Assembly: GCF_014195485.1 (NCBI RefSeq)
Contig: NZ_JACIBU010000001.1
Coordinates: forward strand, 2,914,001 to 2,978,000
Length of the DNA stretch: 64,000 bases
Reading direction: 5' to 3'
Origin: Modestobacter versicolor
Lineage (GTDB): Bacteria > Actinomycetota > Actinomycetes > Mycobacteriales > Geodermatophilaceae
Part shown: piece by piece, positions 7,092 through 16,234 of the stretch
How positions within the stretch are numbered: the first letter of the stretch is position 1
Layout: each line of letters starts with the position of its first letter
The notes under the pieces: generated by a model
Told to the model about the DNA's origin: nothing
The model's database searches: none
The model's input: only the letters and a program-made list of their open reading frames with translations
Made by a program: the position numbers and the translations under genes

Positions 7092-8324
7092 ATGATCACC
7101 CCGACCGCCTGTGGCGTGACGAGCGAGGTCGGCCGGCTGCGGACGGTGCTGCTGCACCGCCCCGGCGCCGAGCTGCGCCGCCTCACCCCGCGCAACAACG
7201 ACGAGCTGCTCTTCGACGGCGTGCCGTGGGTGGCCCGCGCGCAGGAGGAGCACGACGCGTTCGCCGCGGCGCTGACCGAGCGCGGCGTCGAGGTGCTGCA
7301 CCTGGACCGGCTGCTCGCCGAGGTGATGGCCGTGCCGGCCGCGCGGGCCGAGGTGATCGCCGAGGCCGTCGACGACCCGCGGCTGGGCGCCACGCTCCGG
7401 CACGCCACGAGCGCGCACCTCGAGGGGCTCGCACCCGACGACCTCGCCGCGGCCCTGATCGCCGGGGTGGCCCACGACGAGCTGCGCGGCGGCCGCGGGC
7501 TGGCCTACGAGCTGATGGCCCGCGGGGAGTTCGTCGTCCCGCCACTGCCCAACCTGATGTTCACCCGGGACTCCTCGGTGTGGGTCGGTGGGCAGGTCGC
7601 CGTCACGTCGCTGGCCATGCCCGCCCGCGACCGGGAGAGCGCGCTGACCGCTGCCCTGTACGCCCACCACCCGCGATTCGCCGGGGTGGAGCAGCTGTAC
7701 GGCGCGCACCTGGAGCACCTCGAGGGCGGCGACGTGCTGCTGCTCGCACCGGGTGTGCTGGCCGTCGGGGTCGGCGAGCGGACGACGGCCGGCGGTGCCG
7801 AGCGGCTGGCCCGGCGGGTCTTCGCCCGCGGCCTGGCGCACACGGTGCTCGTCGTCCCGATCGCCCAGGAGCGGGCCACCATGCACCTGGACACGATCTG
7901 CACGATGGTCGACGTCGACGCCCTGGTCATGTACCCCGCGGTCGCCGACCACCTGCAGGCCTGGACGGTGACCGCCGGCCCGGAGCTGCCCGACGCCGCC
8001 GACACCACCGAGCTGTCGGTGCAGGGGCCGCAGCCCTTCCTGATCGCGGCCGCCGCGGCGATGGGCATCGACCGGCTGCGGGTGATCGACACCGGGCTGG
8101 ACCCGGTGACCGCGGAGCGGGAGCAGTGGGACGACGGCAACAACACCCTGGCCCTGGCCCCCCGGCTGGCCGTCGCCTACGAGCGGAACACCGTGACCAA
8201 CGCCGCGCTGGAGGCCGCGGGGATCGAGGTCGTCGCGATCGCCGGCTCGGAGCTGGGCAGCGGGCGCGGCGGCCCGCGGTGCATGTCGTGCCCGGTGCTG
8301 CGGGACCCGCTGCCGACCGCGTGA
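7092..8324 (+). CDS. arcA: Arginine deiminase
   Basis: A 410-residue enzyme of the usual ArcA length. It hydrolyses L-arginine to citrulline and ammonia in the cytoplasm. The guanidino-modifying core motifs are present: [11 protein letters not shown] (about residues 157-167), HLEGGDVL, the catalytic [10 protein letters not shown] (about 265-274), [11 protein letters not shown], and the C-terminal [13 protein letters not shown] with the nucleophilic cysteine. No ornithine carbamoyltransferase (arcB), carbamate kinase (arcC) or antiporter (arcD) is in the window, so this is a stand-alone deiminase. It may supply citrulline or ammonia (acid tolerance) rather than ATP. The start is the ATG fixed by the CAGGCT element. 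Confidence 0.95.
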   Translation: MITPTACGVTSEVGRLRTVLLHRPGAELRRLTPRNNDELLFDGVPWVARAQEEHDAFAAALTERGVEVLHLDRLLAEVMAVPAARAEVIAEAVDDPRLGATLRHATSAHLEGLAPDDLAAALIAGVAHDELRGGRGLAYELMARGEFVVPPLPNLMFTRDSSVWVGGQVAVTSLAMPARDRESALTAALYAHHPRFAGVEQLYGAHLEHLEGGDVLLLAPGVLAVGVGERTTAGGAERLARRVFARGLAHTVLVVPIAQERATMHLDTICTMVDVDALVMYPAVADHLQAWTVTAGPELPDAADTTELSVQGPQPFLIAAAAAMGIDRLRVIDTGLDPVTAEREQWDDGNNTLALAPRLAVAYERNTVTNAALEAAGIEVVAIAGSELGSGRGGPRCMSCPVLRDPLPTA

Positions 8325-8397
8325 CGAAACGGTCCGGCCCTCGTTCTACCCGTCGGTAGGAGTGCACTCGCGCACCGTCGACGCCACTGGGGGCGCC

Positions 8398-9330
8398 ATG
8401 TCCGGACCCACGAGAACATGTCTCACCCTGCTCGCCACGCTGGGGGTGCTGCTCGTCTGGTCCGGCCCGGCGGGCGCCGACCCGATCAGCGACGCGATCG
8501 GCGGGGTGACCGGCGGGGTGACCGACGCGCTCCCGCTGGAGCTGCCGCTCCCCCAGGACACCGCCGCACCGGCACCGGCCCCAGTGCAGACCCCCGCCGA
8601 CCTGGTGCCGCCGCTCGTCGAGGGCCTCGCGGTCGTCCCGGTGCCGCAGCCGGGCTCCTCGCCGCAGCCGGCAGCGGAGCCCGAGCAGCCCGCGGACGGG
8701 CCGGCGGCCGCCGCTCCTCCGGCACTGGACCCGGTCACGCTCGGGGAGGCGTGCGGGGACGCTCTGGAGAAGGCCGGGCTGCCGGGCGGGGACGAGTGCC
8801 TGGCCATCGCGGAGTGCTTCACCCTGCTCCCGCAGCCCGAGGTGCCGGGGCTCCCGGACCTGACCGAGCTGGCATCGCTCGACCCCGGCCTGGTCACCGG
8901 CCTGCTCGACCCCACGGCGCTGCAGGGACTGCTCGACCCGGCGGTGCTGCCGGCCTTCCTGGCCTGCCTGGGGAACGCCATCGGCCTCCCGGCGCCGGGC
9001 GTCGGCCCGACGCCGGTCCCGACGCCGGGGACCCAGCCGGCGCTCCAGCCGGTCGGCTACCAGAACTGCGACGCCGCCCGCGCCGCCGGTGCGGCACCGG
9101 TGTACGCCGGCCAGCCGGGGTACCGGCCGGAGCTCGACGCGGACGGCGACGGCATCGGCTGCGAGGACGCCGCCGCGGTGGCGCTGGTGGACACGGCGAC
9201 GTCGCCCACCGGCACCGGCGCCGGGCAGCTGGCCTACACCGGCGTCGAGCTGACCCCGCTGCTCGCCGGCGGGGCCGCGCTGCTCGCCGCCGGGAGCGGT
9301 CTGCTGCGGGCCGGACGCCGGCGCAGCTGA
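8398..9330 (+). CDS. Secreted Excalibur-domain protein with LAYTG sorting signal
   Basis: A 310-residue surface protein. Residues 1-22 are a signal peptide (hydrophobic LTLLATLGVLLVW, likely cut after GPAGA). A Pro/Ala-rich low-complexity stretch follows, then a region with repeated LLDP units. An Excalibur calcium-binding domain lies at about 220-256 (YQNCDAARAAG, DADGDGIGCE), where the Asp loop and paired cysteines are diagnostic. The C-terminus has LAYTG (about 278-282), a hydrophobic helix and GRRRS, a cell-wall sorting signal; LAxTG is the motif of class E sortases. ATG 8398 places the signal peptide at the N-terminus; an in-frame ATG at 8362 adds 12 residues that do not improve it. Confidence 0.82.
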   Translation: MSGPTRTCLTLLATLGVLLVWSGPAGADPISDAIGGVTGGVTDALPLELPLPQDTAAPAPAPVQTPADLVPPLVEGLAVVPVPQPGSSPQPAAEPEQPADGPAAAAPPALDPVTLGEACGDALEKAGLPGGDECLAIAECFTLLPQPEVPGLPDLTELASLDPGLVTGLLDPTALQGLLDPAVLPAFLACLGNAIGLPAPGVGPTPVPTPGTQPALQPVGYQNCDAARAAGAAPVYAGQPGYRPELDADGDGIGCEDAAAVALVDTATSPTGTGAGQLAYTGVELTPLLAGGAALLAAGSGLLRAGRRRS

Positions 9331-9331
9331 G

Positions 9332-10078
9332 TCAGGCGGCCGCGCGCTCCTCGGGCGCCTCGGCGCGCAGCACGGGCGGGACGGCGGTGGACCACTGCCG
9401 TCCCGCCGCGGCCGGACCGGCACCGGCCCGGTCCCGGACCGCCGTCCACCAGGCGCCCGGCGACTGCAGGCGCCCCCGGACAGGCCCGGTGCGGGGTGCC
9501 CGGTTGCGCAGCGCCAGCGCGCTGACCAGCAGCGCACCGCCGAGCAGCAGCAGGTGGCCCACGGCGCGGTCGGCGTGCACGTGCCCGGCGCCCAGGTCGC
9601 GCAGGGTGACCCAGCTGAGCACCGCGGTGAAGGAGAGCAGGAACGGCAGCGCGCCGGCCGCCAGCCGCGGCAGCACCGCCACCCCGAGGAAGCACGCGGC
9701 CAGCCCGAGGTTCCAGGCGCCGGTCTCGTGCGCGAGGTGCACCGGCGCGGGCATGCTGCCGCCGGCGAAGGCCGGCAGGCTCACCGCGAGCTGCCCGGCA
9801 CCGACGGCCAGCAGCGCGACGCGCAGAACGGCGTCGACCCAGTGCCGGCGGCCGCGCACCTGGACCGCCGGCAGCCGGCCGAGCACGGCGGCCGTGACGT
9901 CGGGCACCTGCTGCGCCACCACCAGGCGGGCCCGCCGGGTCACCTCGGCCGCGGCCTCCGCCCAGCCGCGGCAGGCGAGGCACCCGTCGAGGTGCTCGTC
10001 GACCCAGCGCTGCGGCACCCCGGGCGACTCGCCGTCCAGGGTCGCCGAGACGGCCTCACGACATGTTGCACAGCCCAC
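9332..10078 (-). CDS. Zinc-finger anti-sigma factor with multi-pass membrane domain
   Basis: A 248-residue protein. The N-terminal 45 residues form a zinc anti-sigma (zf-HC2) domain: C3/C6 in GCATCREAV and the HxxxCxxC core HLDGCLAC near residues 29-36. About four membrane segments follow, with His-containing loops (MPAPVHLAHETG and GHVHADRAVGH), then a cytoplasmic tail. It should hold the ECF sigma factor encoded divergently, 47 bp away, inactive at the membrane. Externally facing His-rich loops suggest metal or envelope sensing; this is inference. Its stop lies one base after the preceding convergent gene. Start ATG 10078 begins directly with the zinc domain. Confidence 0.8.
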   Translation of the reverse strand: MGCATCREAVSATLDGESPGVPQRWVDEHLDGCLACRGWAEAAAEVTRRARLVVAQQVPDVTAAVLGRLPAVQVRGRRHWVDAVLRVALLAVGAGQLAVSLPAFAGGSMPAPVHLAHETGAWNLGLAACFLGVAVLPRLAAGALPFLLSFTAVLSWVTLRDLGAGHVHADRAVGHLLLLGGALLVSALALRNRAPRTGPVRGRLQSPGAWWTAVRDRAGAGPAAAGRQWSTAVPPVLRAEAPEERAAA

Positions 10079-10125
10079 GCTGGCATAGTCGCCGCCGACA
10101 GACGCCGAGTTCCCGGAGGTTGGAC

Positions 10126-10689
10126 GTGGGACAGCTGGAACGTCTCGCGGCCCGGGCAGCCGAGGGCGACCCCGCAGCGCAGGCCGCGCTGATCCGGGAG
10201 ACGCAGACCGACGTCTGGCGGTTGTGCGCGCACCTGGCCGACCGGCAGGTCGCCGAGGACCTCACCCAGGAGACCTACCTGCGGGCGCTGCCGGCGCTGG
10301 CGGGGTTCGAGGGCCGGTCCTCGCTGCGCACCTGGCTGCTCTCCATCGCCCGCCGGGTCTGCGCCGACCACCTGCGCAGCCGCAAGCGCCGCGGCCTGGT
10401 GCTGGTGGGCGACGACAGCGAGCTGGGCGACCTGGTCCGCGACGTCCCGGCCGACGAGGTGGGGGGCACCGTCGCCGCGCAGGACGTGCTCGACCGGCTC
10501 GAGCCCGAGCGTCGGGAGGCGTTCGTGCTGACCCAGCTCATCGGGCTGCCGTACGCCGAGGCCGCGGAGGTGGTGGGCTGCCCGATCGGCACGATCCGCT
10601 CGCGCGTCGCCCGGGCCCGCGCCGACCTCGTCGAGGCGCTGGTGGCCGCCGACCACCCGAGGACCCGCCGCCCGTCGTCCCACCCCTGA
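10126..10689 (+). CDS. ECF RNA polymerase sigma factor
   Basis: A 187-residue ECF sigma factor. Region 2 is seen as DVWRLCAHLADRQVAEDLTQETYLRAL and SSLRTWLLSIARRVCADHLR (about residues 29-85), the core-binding and -10 recognition part. Region 4 is PERREAFVLTQLIGLPYAEAAEVVGCPIGTIRSRVARAR (about 128-166), the -35 binding helix-turn-helix. GTG 10126 is set by GGAGG at 10115-10119; the ORF runs further upstream but that part overlaps the promoter region. The divergent membrane anti-sigma factor is its likely partner. It resembles the SigC/SigL-like group of actinobacterial ECFs, but the exact subgroup needs a phylogeny. Confidence 0.9.
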   Translation: MGQLERLAARAAEGDPAAQAALIRETQTDVWRLCAHLADRQVAEDLTQETYLRALPALAGFEGRSSLRTWLLSIARRVCADHLRSRKRRGLVLVGDDSELGDLVRDVPADEVGGTVAAQDVLDRLEPERREAFVLTQLIGLPYAEAAEVVGCPIGTIRSRVARARADLVEALVAADHPRTRRPSSHP

Positions 10690-10723
10690 CCCCTGCTCCC
10701 AGCCCAGCCATCTCCGGGGTGGG

Positions 10724-11713
10724 TCAGCGGTTCTGGGCCGCCAGGCGGCGCAGCCGCTCGTTGTAGGCGGTCAGCTCCGGGTCCTCGCCGCTCTCGCCGC
10801 GGGCCACGGCCCGGTCGTGCGCGCGGTCGGCCGCCCGGTTGGCGCGCTCCTCGGAGCGGGTCCAGGAGAAGAACACCACCGCCAGCACCAGCACGGTCGG
10901 GAACTCCCCGAACGACCACGCGATGCCGCCGGCCGCGCCCTGGTCGTAGAGCGGGTCGATGCCCCAGGACTCCGGCGGGTTCGCGTAGCTGGTCAGCAGC
11001 ACGGTGTTGCTCATCATCACGATCACGCCGAAGAAGGCGTGGAACGGCGCCGGCAGCAGCAGCTCGAGCATCCGGCCACCGTGCGTGGACTTCCGCGGCC
11101 AGGGGTCGACGGCGAGGATCGGGCCGAAGAACAGCAGCCCGGTGACCAGGAAGTGCAGCAGCATGAAGGTGTGCCCGGGCGTCGTCGACATCAGGTCGTC
11201 GAAGAGCGGGGTGAAGTAGACGCCGTACAGGCTGGCGATGAACAGCGGCACGGTGAACAGCGGCGAGGCCACCGCCTGGGCGAGCCGGCTGTGCAGCGCG
11301 CCGAGCAGCACCCGGCGCGGCATCCCGGCCGGGCCGGGGTCGGCGGGCAGCCCGCGCAGCGCCAGCGTGACCGGCGCACCCATGAGCAGCAGCAGCGGCG
11401 TGATCATGGTCAGCACCATGTGCTGGATCATGTGCAGGCTGAACAGGGCCATGCCGTAGGTCTGCAGACCGCTGGCGGTCACGTAGAACAGGCTCGCGCA
11501 GCCGGCCAGCCAGGCGATGGTGCGCCCGGTCGACCACCGCACACCGCGCTGGTGGAGCCGCCACAGGCCCAGCCCGTAGCCGACCGCCAGGACGACGCCG
11601 AGCCAGGCCACCGGCGAGGCGGCACCCAGGTCGAGCGCCAGCACCCGCCCGAGGGTCGGCGGCAGCTCCGGGAGGTGGTGCATGGAGCCCATGCCGCCGT
11701 GCTCGTGGTCCAC
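10724..11713 (-). CDS. CtaG-type cytochrome c oxidase assembly protein (caa3_CtaG)
   Basis: A 329-residue integral membrane protein with about seven segments. The family hallmarks are SLHMIQHMVLTMITPLLLLMG (about residues 92-112), TFMLLHFLVTGLLFFGPI and PFHAFFGVIVMMSNTVL, rich in membrane His and Met that are thought to handle copper for cytochrome oxidase CuB maturation. The extreme N-terminus (MDHEHGGMGSMHHLPEL) is also Met/His-rich and could bind copper. The tail is charged and cytoplasmic. It is convergent with the ECF sigma gene, with 34 bp between. GTG 11713 follows a purine-rich GGGAGGA; an internal ATG at 11692 (MGSMHH) is a less likely start. Confidence 0.85.
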   Translation of the reverse strand: MDHEHGGMGSMHHLPELPPTLGRVLALDLGAASPVAWLGVVLAVGYGLGLWRLHQRGVRWSTGRTIAWLAGCASLFYVTASGLQTYGMALFSLHMIQHMVLTMITPLLLLMGAPVTLALRGLPADPGPAGMPRRVLLGALHSRLAQAVASPLFTVPLFIASLYGVYFTPLFDDLMSTTPGHTFMLLHFLVTGLLFFGPILAVDPWPRKSTHGGRMLELLLPAPFHAFFGVIVMMSNTVLLTSYANPPESWGIDPLYDQGAAGGIAWSFGEFPTVLVLAVVFFSWTRSEERANRAADRAHDRAVARGESGEDPELTAYNERLRRLAAQNR

Positions 11714-11761
11714 CCGTCGTCCTCCCTCAGCCCAGCCGTGCGCCGTCCACGGTAGGCCGCT

Positions 11762-12691
11762 TCAGCGCAGCGTGACCTGGCGGGACAGCAGGCCGGCCCG
11801 GGCCCGGCGCTCGTCGGCGGTCAGCGGGTCGGTGACGGCCAGCGCGGCCTCCAGCCGCGACTGCAGCCCGGCCGACGGGCCGGCCCACTCCTCGCCGGCG
11901 GGCTCGGCCGGGACGTCCCACACCGGGACGACGAGGCCGTGGGCCCGGAAGGCGCCGGCGTAGCGGGTGCCCTCGCCCAGGGTGAGCTGCTCGGCGGCCG
12001 AGAGCCGGGCAAGCGCGTCCAGCAGCGGCTCCTCCGGCTCCGGGCGCACCCAGCGCACGTGCGCGCGCTCGGGGCTCGGCCGGCACCAGTAGGCGGCCTC
12101 CAGGCCCTCGAGGCGCACGGTCGGCATGACCATCTCGTTGGCGTGCTGCAGGCCGGCCCGCGCGGCCGGGTCGACGGCGGCGCCCTCCAGCCAGAAGTCG
12201 AAGTCGTCGTGCACCGTGACCTCGAACGGCGCGCTGGGGTCCAGCAGCTCCTGCAGCCGGGGCCCGGCGGACCCGGCGCCACCGATCGGGCCCGGGTCGA
12301 CGGGCGCGCCGGCCGGGGCCTCGAGCGCGGCGGCCAGCGCCGTCCCCAGGTCGCGGCTCACGTCGTCGGAGGAGGTGGCGAGCTGCAGGCCGAGCAGGAT
12401 CTCGCCGCTGGCGCGGACCAGGGCGGGGGTGCCGCCGGGGAGCACGCTGGCCAGCGTGACCTCCGTCCCGTCGGTGGTGCGCAGCGGCACCGTCGCCGCC
12501 GGCACCAGCTCGCGCAGCGCCACCCAGTCGGCCTCCGCCGTCAGACCCTCGAACGGCCGGCGCACCGGCGGGGCGTAGCCGGAGCCGTGGCAGTGCTTGT
12601 AGCGGCGGCCGGAGCCGCACGGGCACGGCGCCTTGGGGTTGACCTCCCCCGCGGCGGGAGTGGCGACGGCGGAGCGCTTGCGGGAGGCCAT
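11762..12691 (-). CDS. DUF5926 protein with N-terminal SEC-C zinc motif
   Basis: A 309-residue cytoplasmic protein of the actinobacterial DUF5926 family. Residues 1-20 are basic. A SEC-C motif (KAPCPCGSGRRYKHCHG, about residues 20-36) follows; in SecA this Cys-rich tail binds zinc and SecB. The rest is an acidic alpha/beta domain with no catalytic signature I can recognise. ATG 12691 is supported by a TACGCT -10 element exactly 7 nt upstream, giving a leaderless transcript. It is divergent from the P450 gene, whose own leaderless promoter is only about 57 bp away. The function is unknown; association with secretion or ribosome quality control by SEC-C analogy is speculative. Confidence 0.8.
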   Translation of the reverse strand: MASRKRSAVATPAAGEVNPKAPCPCGSGRRYKHCHGSGYAPPVRRPFEGLTAEADWVALRELVPAATVPLRTTDGTEVTLASVLPGGTPALVRASGEILLGLQLATSSDDVSRDLGTALAAALEAPAGAPVDPGPIGGAGSAGPRLQELLDPSAPFEVTVHDDFDFWLEGAAVDPAARAGLQHANEMVMPTVRLEGLEAAYWCRPSPERAHVRWVRPEPEEPLLDALARLSAAEQLTLGEGTRYAGAFRAHGLVVPVWDVPAEPAGEEWAGPSAGLQSRLEAALAVTDPLTADERRARAGLLSRQVTLR

Positions 12692-12698
12692 GCCCGCC

Positions 12699-12704
12699 AG
12701 CGTA
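12699..12704 (-). promoter_or_regulatory. Leaderless -10 element of the DUF5926 gene
   Basis: TACGCT on the minus strand ends 7 nt before the ATG at 12691. No ribosome-binding site is present. Confidence 0.5.
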
Positions 12705-12760
12705 TGTGGCGGGCCGGCGGTGGCCGTCCACGAGGGCCGGGAGCGGGGTGGGGCGCTCAG

Positions 12761-12766
12761 TAGGCT
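12761..12766 (+). promoter_or_regulatory. Leaderless -10 element of the P450 gene
   Basis: TAGGCT ends 7 nt before the GTG at 12774. No ribosome-binding site is present, and the spacing equals that of several other genes in the window. Confidence 0.5.
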
Positions 12767-12773
12767 GCTGCGG

Positions 12774-13985
12774 GTGACGCTGGCCGCCGTTCCGCTCGAC
12801 CTGACCGACCCCGCCGTGGTCGCCGACCCCTACCCGGCCTTCTCGGCCGCCCGTGCGCAGGCGCCGGTGCAGTGGCACGAGGGGATGGGCATGTGGCTGG
12901 CCTTCAGCCACACCGAGGCGAACGCCGTGCTGCGGGACCGCCGGCTGGGCCGGATCTGGTCGGACAAGACCCCCGAGGAGCGGTTCGAGAGCTTCAACCT
13001 CATCCACCGCAACGCCATCCTGGAGATGGAGCCGCCGACCCACACGCGGCTGCGCCGGCTGATCAGCGCCGCGTTCGCCCGCGGCCACGTGGAGCGGCTG
13101 CGGCCGTGGGTGCAGGAGCTGGCCGACTCGCTGGTCGACGGGCTGGTCGAGCGCTCCGGCGGGCACGCTCCGGTCGACGTCCTGGCGGGCATGTCGGAAG
13201 AGCTGCCGGTGGCGGTCATCGCCGAGCTGCTGGGCGTGCCCGCTGCCGACCGGCCGCTGCTGCGGCCCTGGTCGAACGCGATCGTGAAGATGTACGAGTA
13301 CGGCCGGACGGCGCAGGTCGAGGACGACGCCGAGCGGGCCGCCGACGAGTTCGTCGCCTACCTGCGCGAGCTGGCCGCCGAGCGCCGCCGCGCACCGGGC
13401 GAGGACCTGCTGACCCACCTGGTCACGGTCCGGGACTCCGAGGGCGACCGGCTCACCGAGGACGAGCTGGTCACCACCTGCATCCTGCTGCTCAACGCCG
13501 GCCACGAGGCGACGGTGAACGTCAGCGGCAACGGCCTGCTGGCGCTGCTGGAGCACCCCGACCAGCTCGCCCGGCTGCGGCAGGACCCCGCGCTGCTGCC
13601 CACCGCGATCGAGGAGCTCATGCGCTTCGACTCCCCGCTGCAGCTGTTCGAGCGCACCGCCACCGAGGACGTCGCGATCGGCGGGGTCACCGTCGAGCGG
13701 GGGCAGAAGATCGCCGCCCTGCTGGGCAGCGCGAACCGCGACCCGGGGGTCTTCGCCGACGCCGACACCCTGGACGTCGGCCGCACCGAGAACCCGCACA
13801 TCTCCTTCGGGGCCGGGGTCCACTTCTGCATCGGGGCACCGCTCGCCCGGGTCGAGCTGCAGGCCTCGTTCGGCGCGCTGCTGTCCCGCACGTCCGGGCT
13901 GGAGCTCGGCGCACCCGCCCGCCGCCGTCCGGAGTTCGTCATGCGCGGCCTCTACGACCTGCCGGTGGTGCTGACCGCCCCCTGA
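12774..13985 (+). CDS. Cytochrome P450
   Basis: A 403-residue soluble bacterial P450. The heme-thiolate signature FGAGVHFCIGAPLAR (about residues 340-354) holds the Cys ligand. The I-helix oxygen-activation motif is LLNAGHEATVN, with the conserved acid-Thr arrangement kept as E-A-T. The K-helix ExxR is EELMR. There is no membrane anchor, as expected for a class that takes electrons from ferredoxin. Neither ferredoxin nor reductase genes are adjacent, and the substrate is unknown. GTG 12774 is chosen from the TAGGCT leaderless element and gives a normal P450 N-terminus; earlier in-frame codons overlap the divergent gene. A strong terminator follows. Confidence 0.92.
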   Translation: MTLAAVPLDLTDPAVVADPYPAFSAARAQAPVQWHEGMGMWLAFSHTEANAVLRDRRLGRIWSDKTPEERFESFNLIHRNAILEMEPPTHTRLRRLISAAFARGHVERLRPWVQELADSLVDGLVERSGGHAPVDVLAGMSEELPVAVIAELLGVPAADRPLLRPWSNAIVKMYEYGRTAQVEDDAERAADEFVAYLRELAAERRRAPGEDLLTHLVTVRDSEGDRLTEDELVTTCILLLNAGHEATVNVSGNGLLALLEHPDQLARLRQDPALLPTAIEELMRFDSPLQLFERTATEDVAIGGVTVERGQKIAALLGSANRDPGVFADADTLDVGRTENPHISFGAGVHFCIGAPLARVELQASFGALLSRTSGLELGAPARRRPEFVMRGLYDLPVVLTAP

Positions 13986-14000
13986 CCGGCCCGTTGCGCG

Positions 14001-14036
14001 CAGGAGCCCCCGTCCGCGGGGCGGACGGGGCTCCTG
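14001..14036. terminator. Strong bidirectional terminator between P450 and araA
   Basis: CAGGAGCCCCCGTCCGC (14001-14017) pairs with GCGGACGGGGCTCCTG (14021-14036) with one bulged C and a GGG loop. It sits between two converging genes and lacks a T-run, as is common in high-GC actinobacteria. Confidence 0.75.
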
Positions 14037-14051
14037 GGCGCAGTCGCCGGG

Positions 14052-15569
14052 CTAGAGGCGCTGGTTGAGCCGGTGGTAGGCCGCGCTCCAGCGCAGCTCC
14101 TTGGCCAGGCTGCGCCGCGTGGTGTCGGCGTCGATCAACACCAGCTCGGTGTCGAAGACCTCGGCGAGGTCGGTGAGCTCCTCGGCGCCCAGCTGGGTGG
14201 AGAGGACAGTGTGGTGCGGCCCGCCGGCGGTGAGCCAGCCCTCGGTCGCCGTCTCGAAGTCCGGCCGGGGCTCCCAGACAGCCCGGGCCACCGGCAGGTT
14301 CGGCAGCGGCTCGGAGGGCTCCACGACGTCGATCTCGTTGGCCACCCAGCGGAACCGGTCGCCCAGGTCGCACCAGCCGAGCGTGATGCCGGCGCCCGGG
14401 GCGGCGTTGAACACCAGCCGGGCCGGGTCCTCGCGGCCGCCGATGCCGAGCGGGTGCACCTCCAGCCGCGGCTTCTCCCCCGCGATCGTCGGGCACACCT
14501 CGAGCATGTGGGCGCCGAGGATCTTCGGGGTGTCCGACGCCAGGTCGTAGGTGTAGTCCTCCATGAAGGAGGTGCCACCCGGCAGGCCCTGGGCCGCGAC
14601 CTTGAGCGTGTGCAGCAGCGCGGAGGTCTTCCAGTCGCCCTCGCCGCCGAAGCCGTAGCCGTCGGCCATCAGCCGCTGGACGGCGAGACCGGGCAGCTGC
14701 CGCAGGCCGCCGAGGTCCTCGAAGTTGGTGGTGAACGCGCCGAACCCGCCGTCGGTGAGGAACTGGCGCAGCGCCACCTCGATGCGGGCCTGGTAGCGGA
14801 CGCTGTGGTGCCGGTCGCCGCCCGGTCGCAGGTCGGCGTCCATGTCGTAGAGGTCGCCGTACTCGGCGACGACGGCGTCGACCGCGGAGTCGGGCACCCG
14901 CTCGACGACGGCGACGAGGTCGTTGACGCCCCAGGTGTTGACCGACATGCCGAAGCGGATCTCCGCCTCGACCTTGTCGCTCTCGGTCACCGCGACGTTC
15001 CGCATGTTGTCGCCGAAGCGGGCGAGCTTCAGACCGCGGGCCGCGGCGGCACCGGCCGCGGCGCGGGCCCACGAGCCGACCCGGGCCTGCACCCGCGGGT
15101 TCGACGCGTGCCCGGACACGGTGGTCCGCGGGGTGCGCAGCCGGGTGAGGATGAACCCGTACTCCCGGTCGCCGTGGGCGGCCTGGTTGAGGTTCATGAA
15201 GTCCATGTCGATCGTCGCCCACGGGAGGGCGGCATCGGCCTGGGTGTGCAGGTGCAGCAGCGGCTTGCGCAGCGCGTCCAGCCCGGAGATCCACATCTTC
15301 GCCGGGGAGAAGGTGTGCATCCAGGTGATCACGCCGAGGCACGCCGGGTCCTCGTTGGCCTCGCCCATCACCCGGCGGATGGCGCCGGCGTCGGTGAGCA
15401 CCGGCTTCCACACGACGCGCACCGGCACGTCCGCGGCGCCGTCCAGCGTCGCCGCGACCCGCTGCGACTGCTCGGCGACCTGCTGGAGGGTCTCCTCGCC
15501 GTACAGCCCCTGGCTGCCGGTGAGGAACCAGATCTCCTGACCTTCGAATGCCACCTGCTGCTCCTTCAT
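14052..15569 (-). CDS. araA: L-arabinose isomerase
   Basis: A 505-residue enzyme, the normal AraA length, converting L-arabinose to L-ribulose with a divalent metal (Mn). The N-terminus [17 protein letters not shown] is diagnostic, followed by [13 protein letters not shown] and [29 protein letters not shown] (about residues 300-315) supplies catalytic glutamates, and [17 protein letters not shown] carries a metal-binding His. It is third in the araB-araD-araA operon, and its ATG overlaps the araD stop by 4 nt. Expression should follow the LacI-type operator at 17973. The product feeds the kinase and epimerase genes upstream. Confidence 0.97.
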   Translation of the reverse strand: MKEQQVAFEGQEIWFLTGSQGLYGEETLQQVAEQSQRVAATLDGAADVPVRVVWKPVLTDAGAIRRVMGEANEDPACLGVITWMHTFSPAKMWISGLDALRKPLLHLHTQADAALPWATIDMDFMNLNQAAHGDREYGFILTRLRTPRTTVSGHASNPRVQARVGSWARAAAGAAAARGLKLARFGDNMRNVAVTESDKVEAEIRFGMSVNTWGVNDLVAVVERVPDSAVDAVVAEYGDLYDMDADLRPGGDRHHSVRYQARIEVALRQFLTDGGFGAFTTNFEDLGGLRQLPGLAVQRLMADGYGFGGEGDWKTSALLHTLKVAAQGLPGGTSFMEDYTYDLASDTPKILGAHMLEVCPTIAGEKPRLEVHPLGIGGREDPARLVFNAAPGAGITLGWCDLGDRFRWVANEIDVVEPSEPLPNLPVARAVWEPRPDFETATEGWLTAGGPHHTVLSTQLGAEELTDLAEVFDTELVLIDADTTRRSLAKELRWSAAYHRLNQRL

Positions 15570-16234
15570 CGCTGTCCGTAGACGTTCTGGTAGCGCGCGT
15601 ACAGCGAGTCGATGTCCGCCTGCGCGATCGGGATGGGCTCACCCAGCTGGCGGGAGAGGTGCACGGTGCGGGCGACGTCCTCGGTCATGACGGCGGCCTT
15701 GACCGCGGCCTTCGCCGAGGGCCCGATGGTGAAGACGCCGTGGTTCTTCATGAGCACCGCCGGGGAGCGGTGGCCCTTCAGCGTCTCGACGATGCCCTGG
15801 CCGATCGAGTCGTCGCCGATCAGCGCGAACGGCCCGACCGGGATGGGGCCGCCGAACTCGTCGGCCATCGCCGTCAGCACGCAGGGGATCTCCTCGTGCC
15901 GGGCGGCCCAGGCCGCGGCGTAGGTGCTGTGCGTGTGCACCTGGCCGTTGACCTCGGGCATGTTCCGGTAGACGTAGGCGTGCGCCGCCGTGTCCGACGA
16001 TGGCGCCCGGACGCCGTCGACGGGGTTCCCGTCCAGGTCGCAGACGGTGATGCCCTCCCAGGTCAGCTGGTCGTACTCGACCCCGCTGCCCTTGATGACG
16101 AACAGGTCCTCGCCGGGCACCCGCTCGGAGACGTTGCCCGAGGTCCAGGTGACCAGCTCGTAGCGGGTGAGGTGGGCGTGCAGCGCCGCGACGTGCTCGC
16201 GCTGCGGGCGGTGGGTGCCCTGCTCGGTGGTCAT
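15566..16234 (-). CDS. araD: L-ribulose-5-phosphate 4-epimerase
   Basis: A 222-residue class II aldolase-fold enzyme interconverting L-ribulose 5-phosphate and D-xylulose 5-phosphate, the last step before the pentose phosphate pathway. The phosphate-binding [12 protein letters not shown] (about residues 29-40), [25 protein letters not shown] and the zinc-binding [11 protein letters not shown] histidines (about 97-99) are present, with the third ligand in [10 protein letters not shown]. The ATG overlaps the kinase stop by 4 nt. The long upstream extension in this frame is antisense-like and was rejected. The length matches AraD from other bacteria (about 220-235). Confidence 0.95.
   Translation of the reverse strand: MTTEQGTHRPQREHVAALHAHLTRYELVTWTSGNVSERVPGEDLFVIKGSGVEYDQLTWEGITVCDLDGNPVDGVRAPSSDTAAHAYVYRNMPEVNGQVHTHSTYAAAWAARHEEIPCVLTAMADEFGGPIPVGPFALIGDDSIGQGIVETLKGHRSPAVLMKNHGVFTIGPSAKAAVKAAVMTEDVARTVHLSRQLGEPIPIAQADIDSLYARYQNVYGQR

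Noticed and set aside
10686-10727. CTGACCC/GGGTCAG inverted repeat between the ECF sigma and CtaG genes
   Set aside because: The arms are mostly the two stop-codon regions with a 28-nt loop, too weak to call a terminator.
11727-13823. Minus-strand open frame of about 698 codons opposite the P450 gene
   Set aside because: It is His/Gly/Arg-rich low-complexity opposite the P450 gene and a shifted-frame reading of the DUF5926 gene. Both real genes carry diagnostic motifs.
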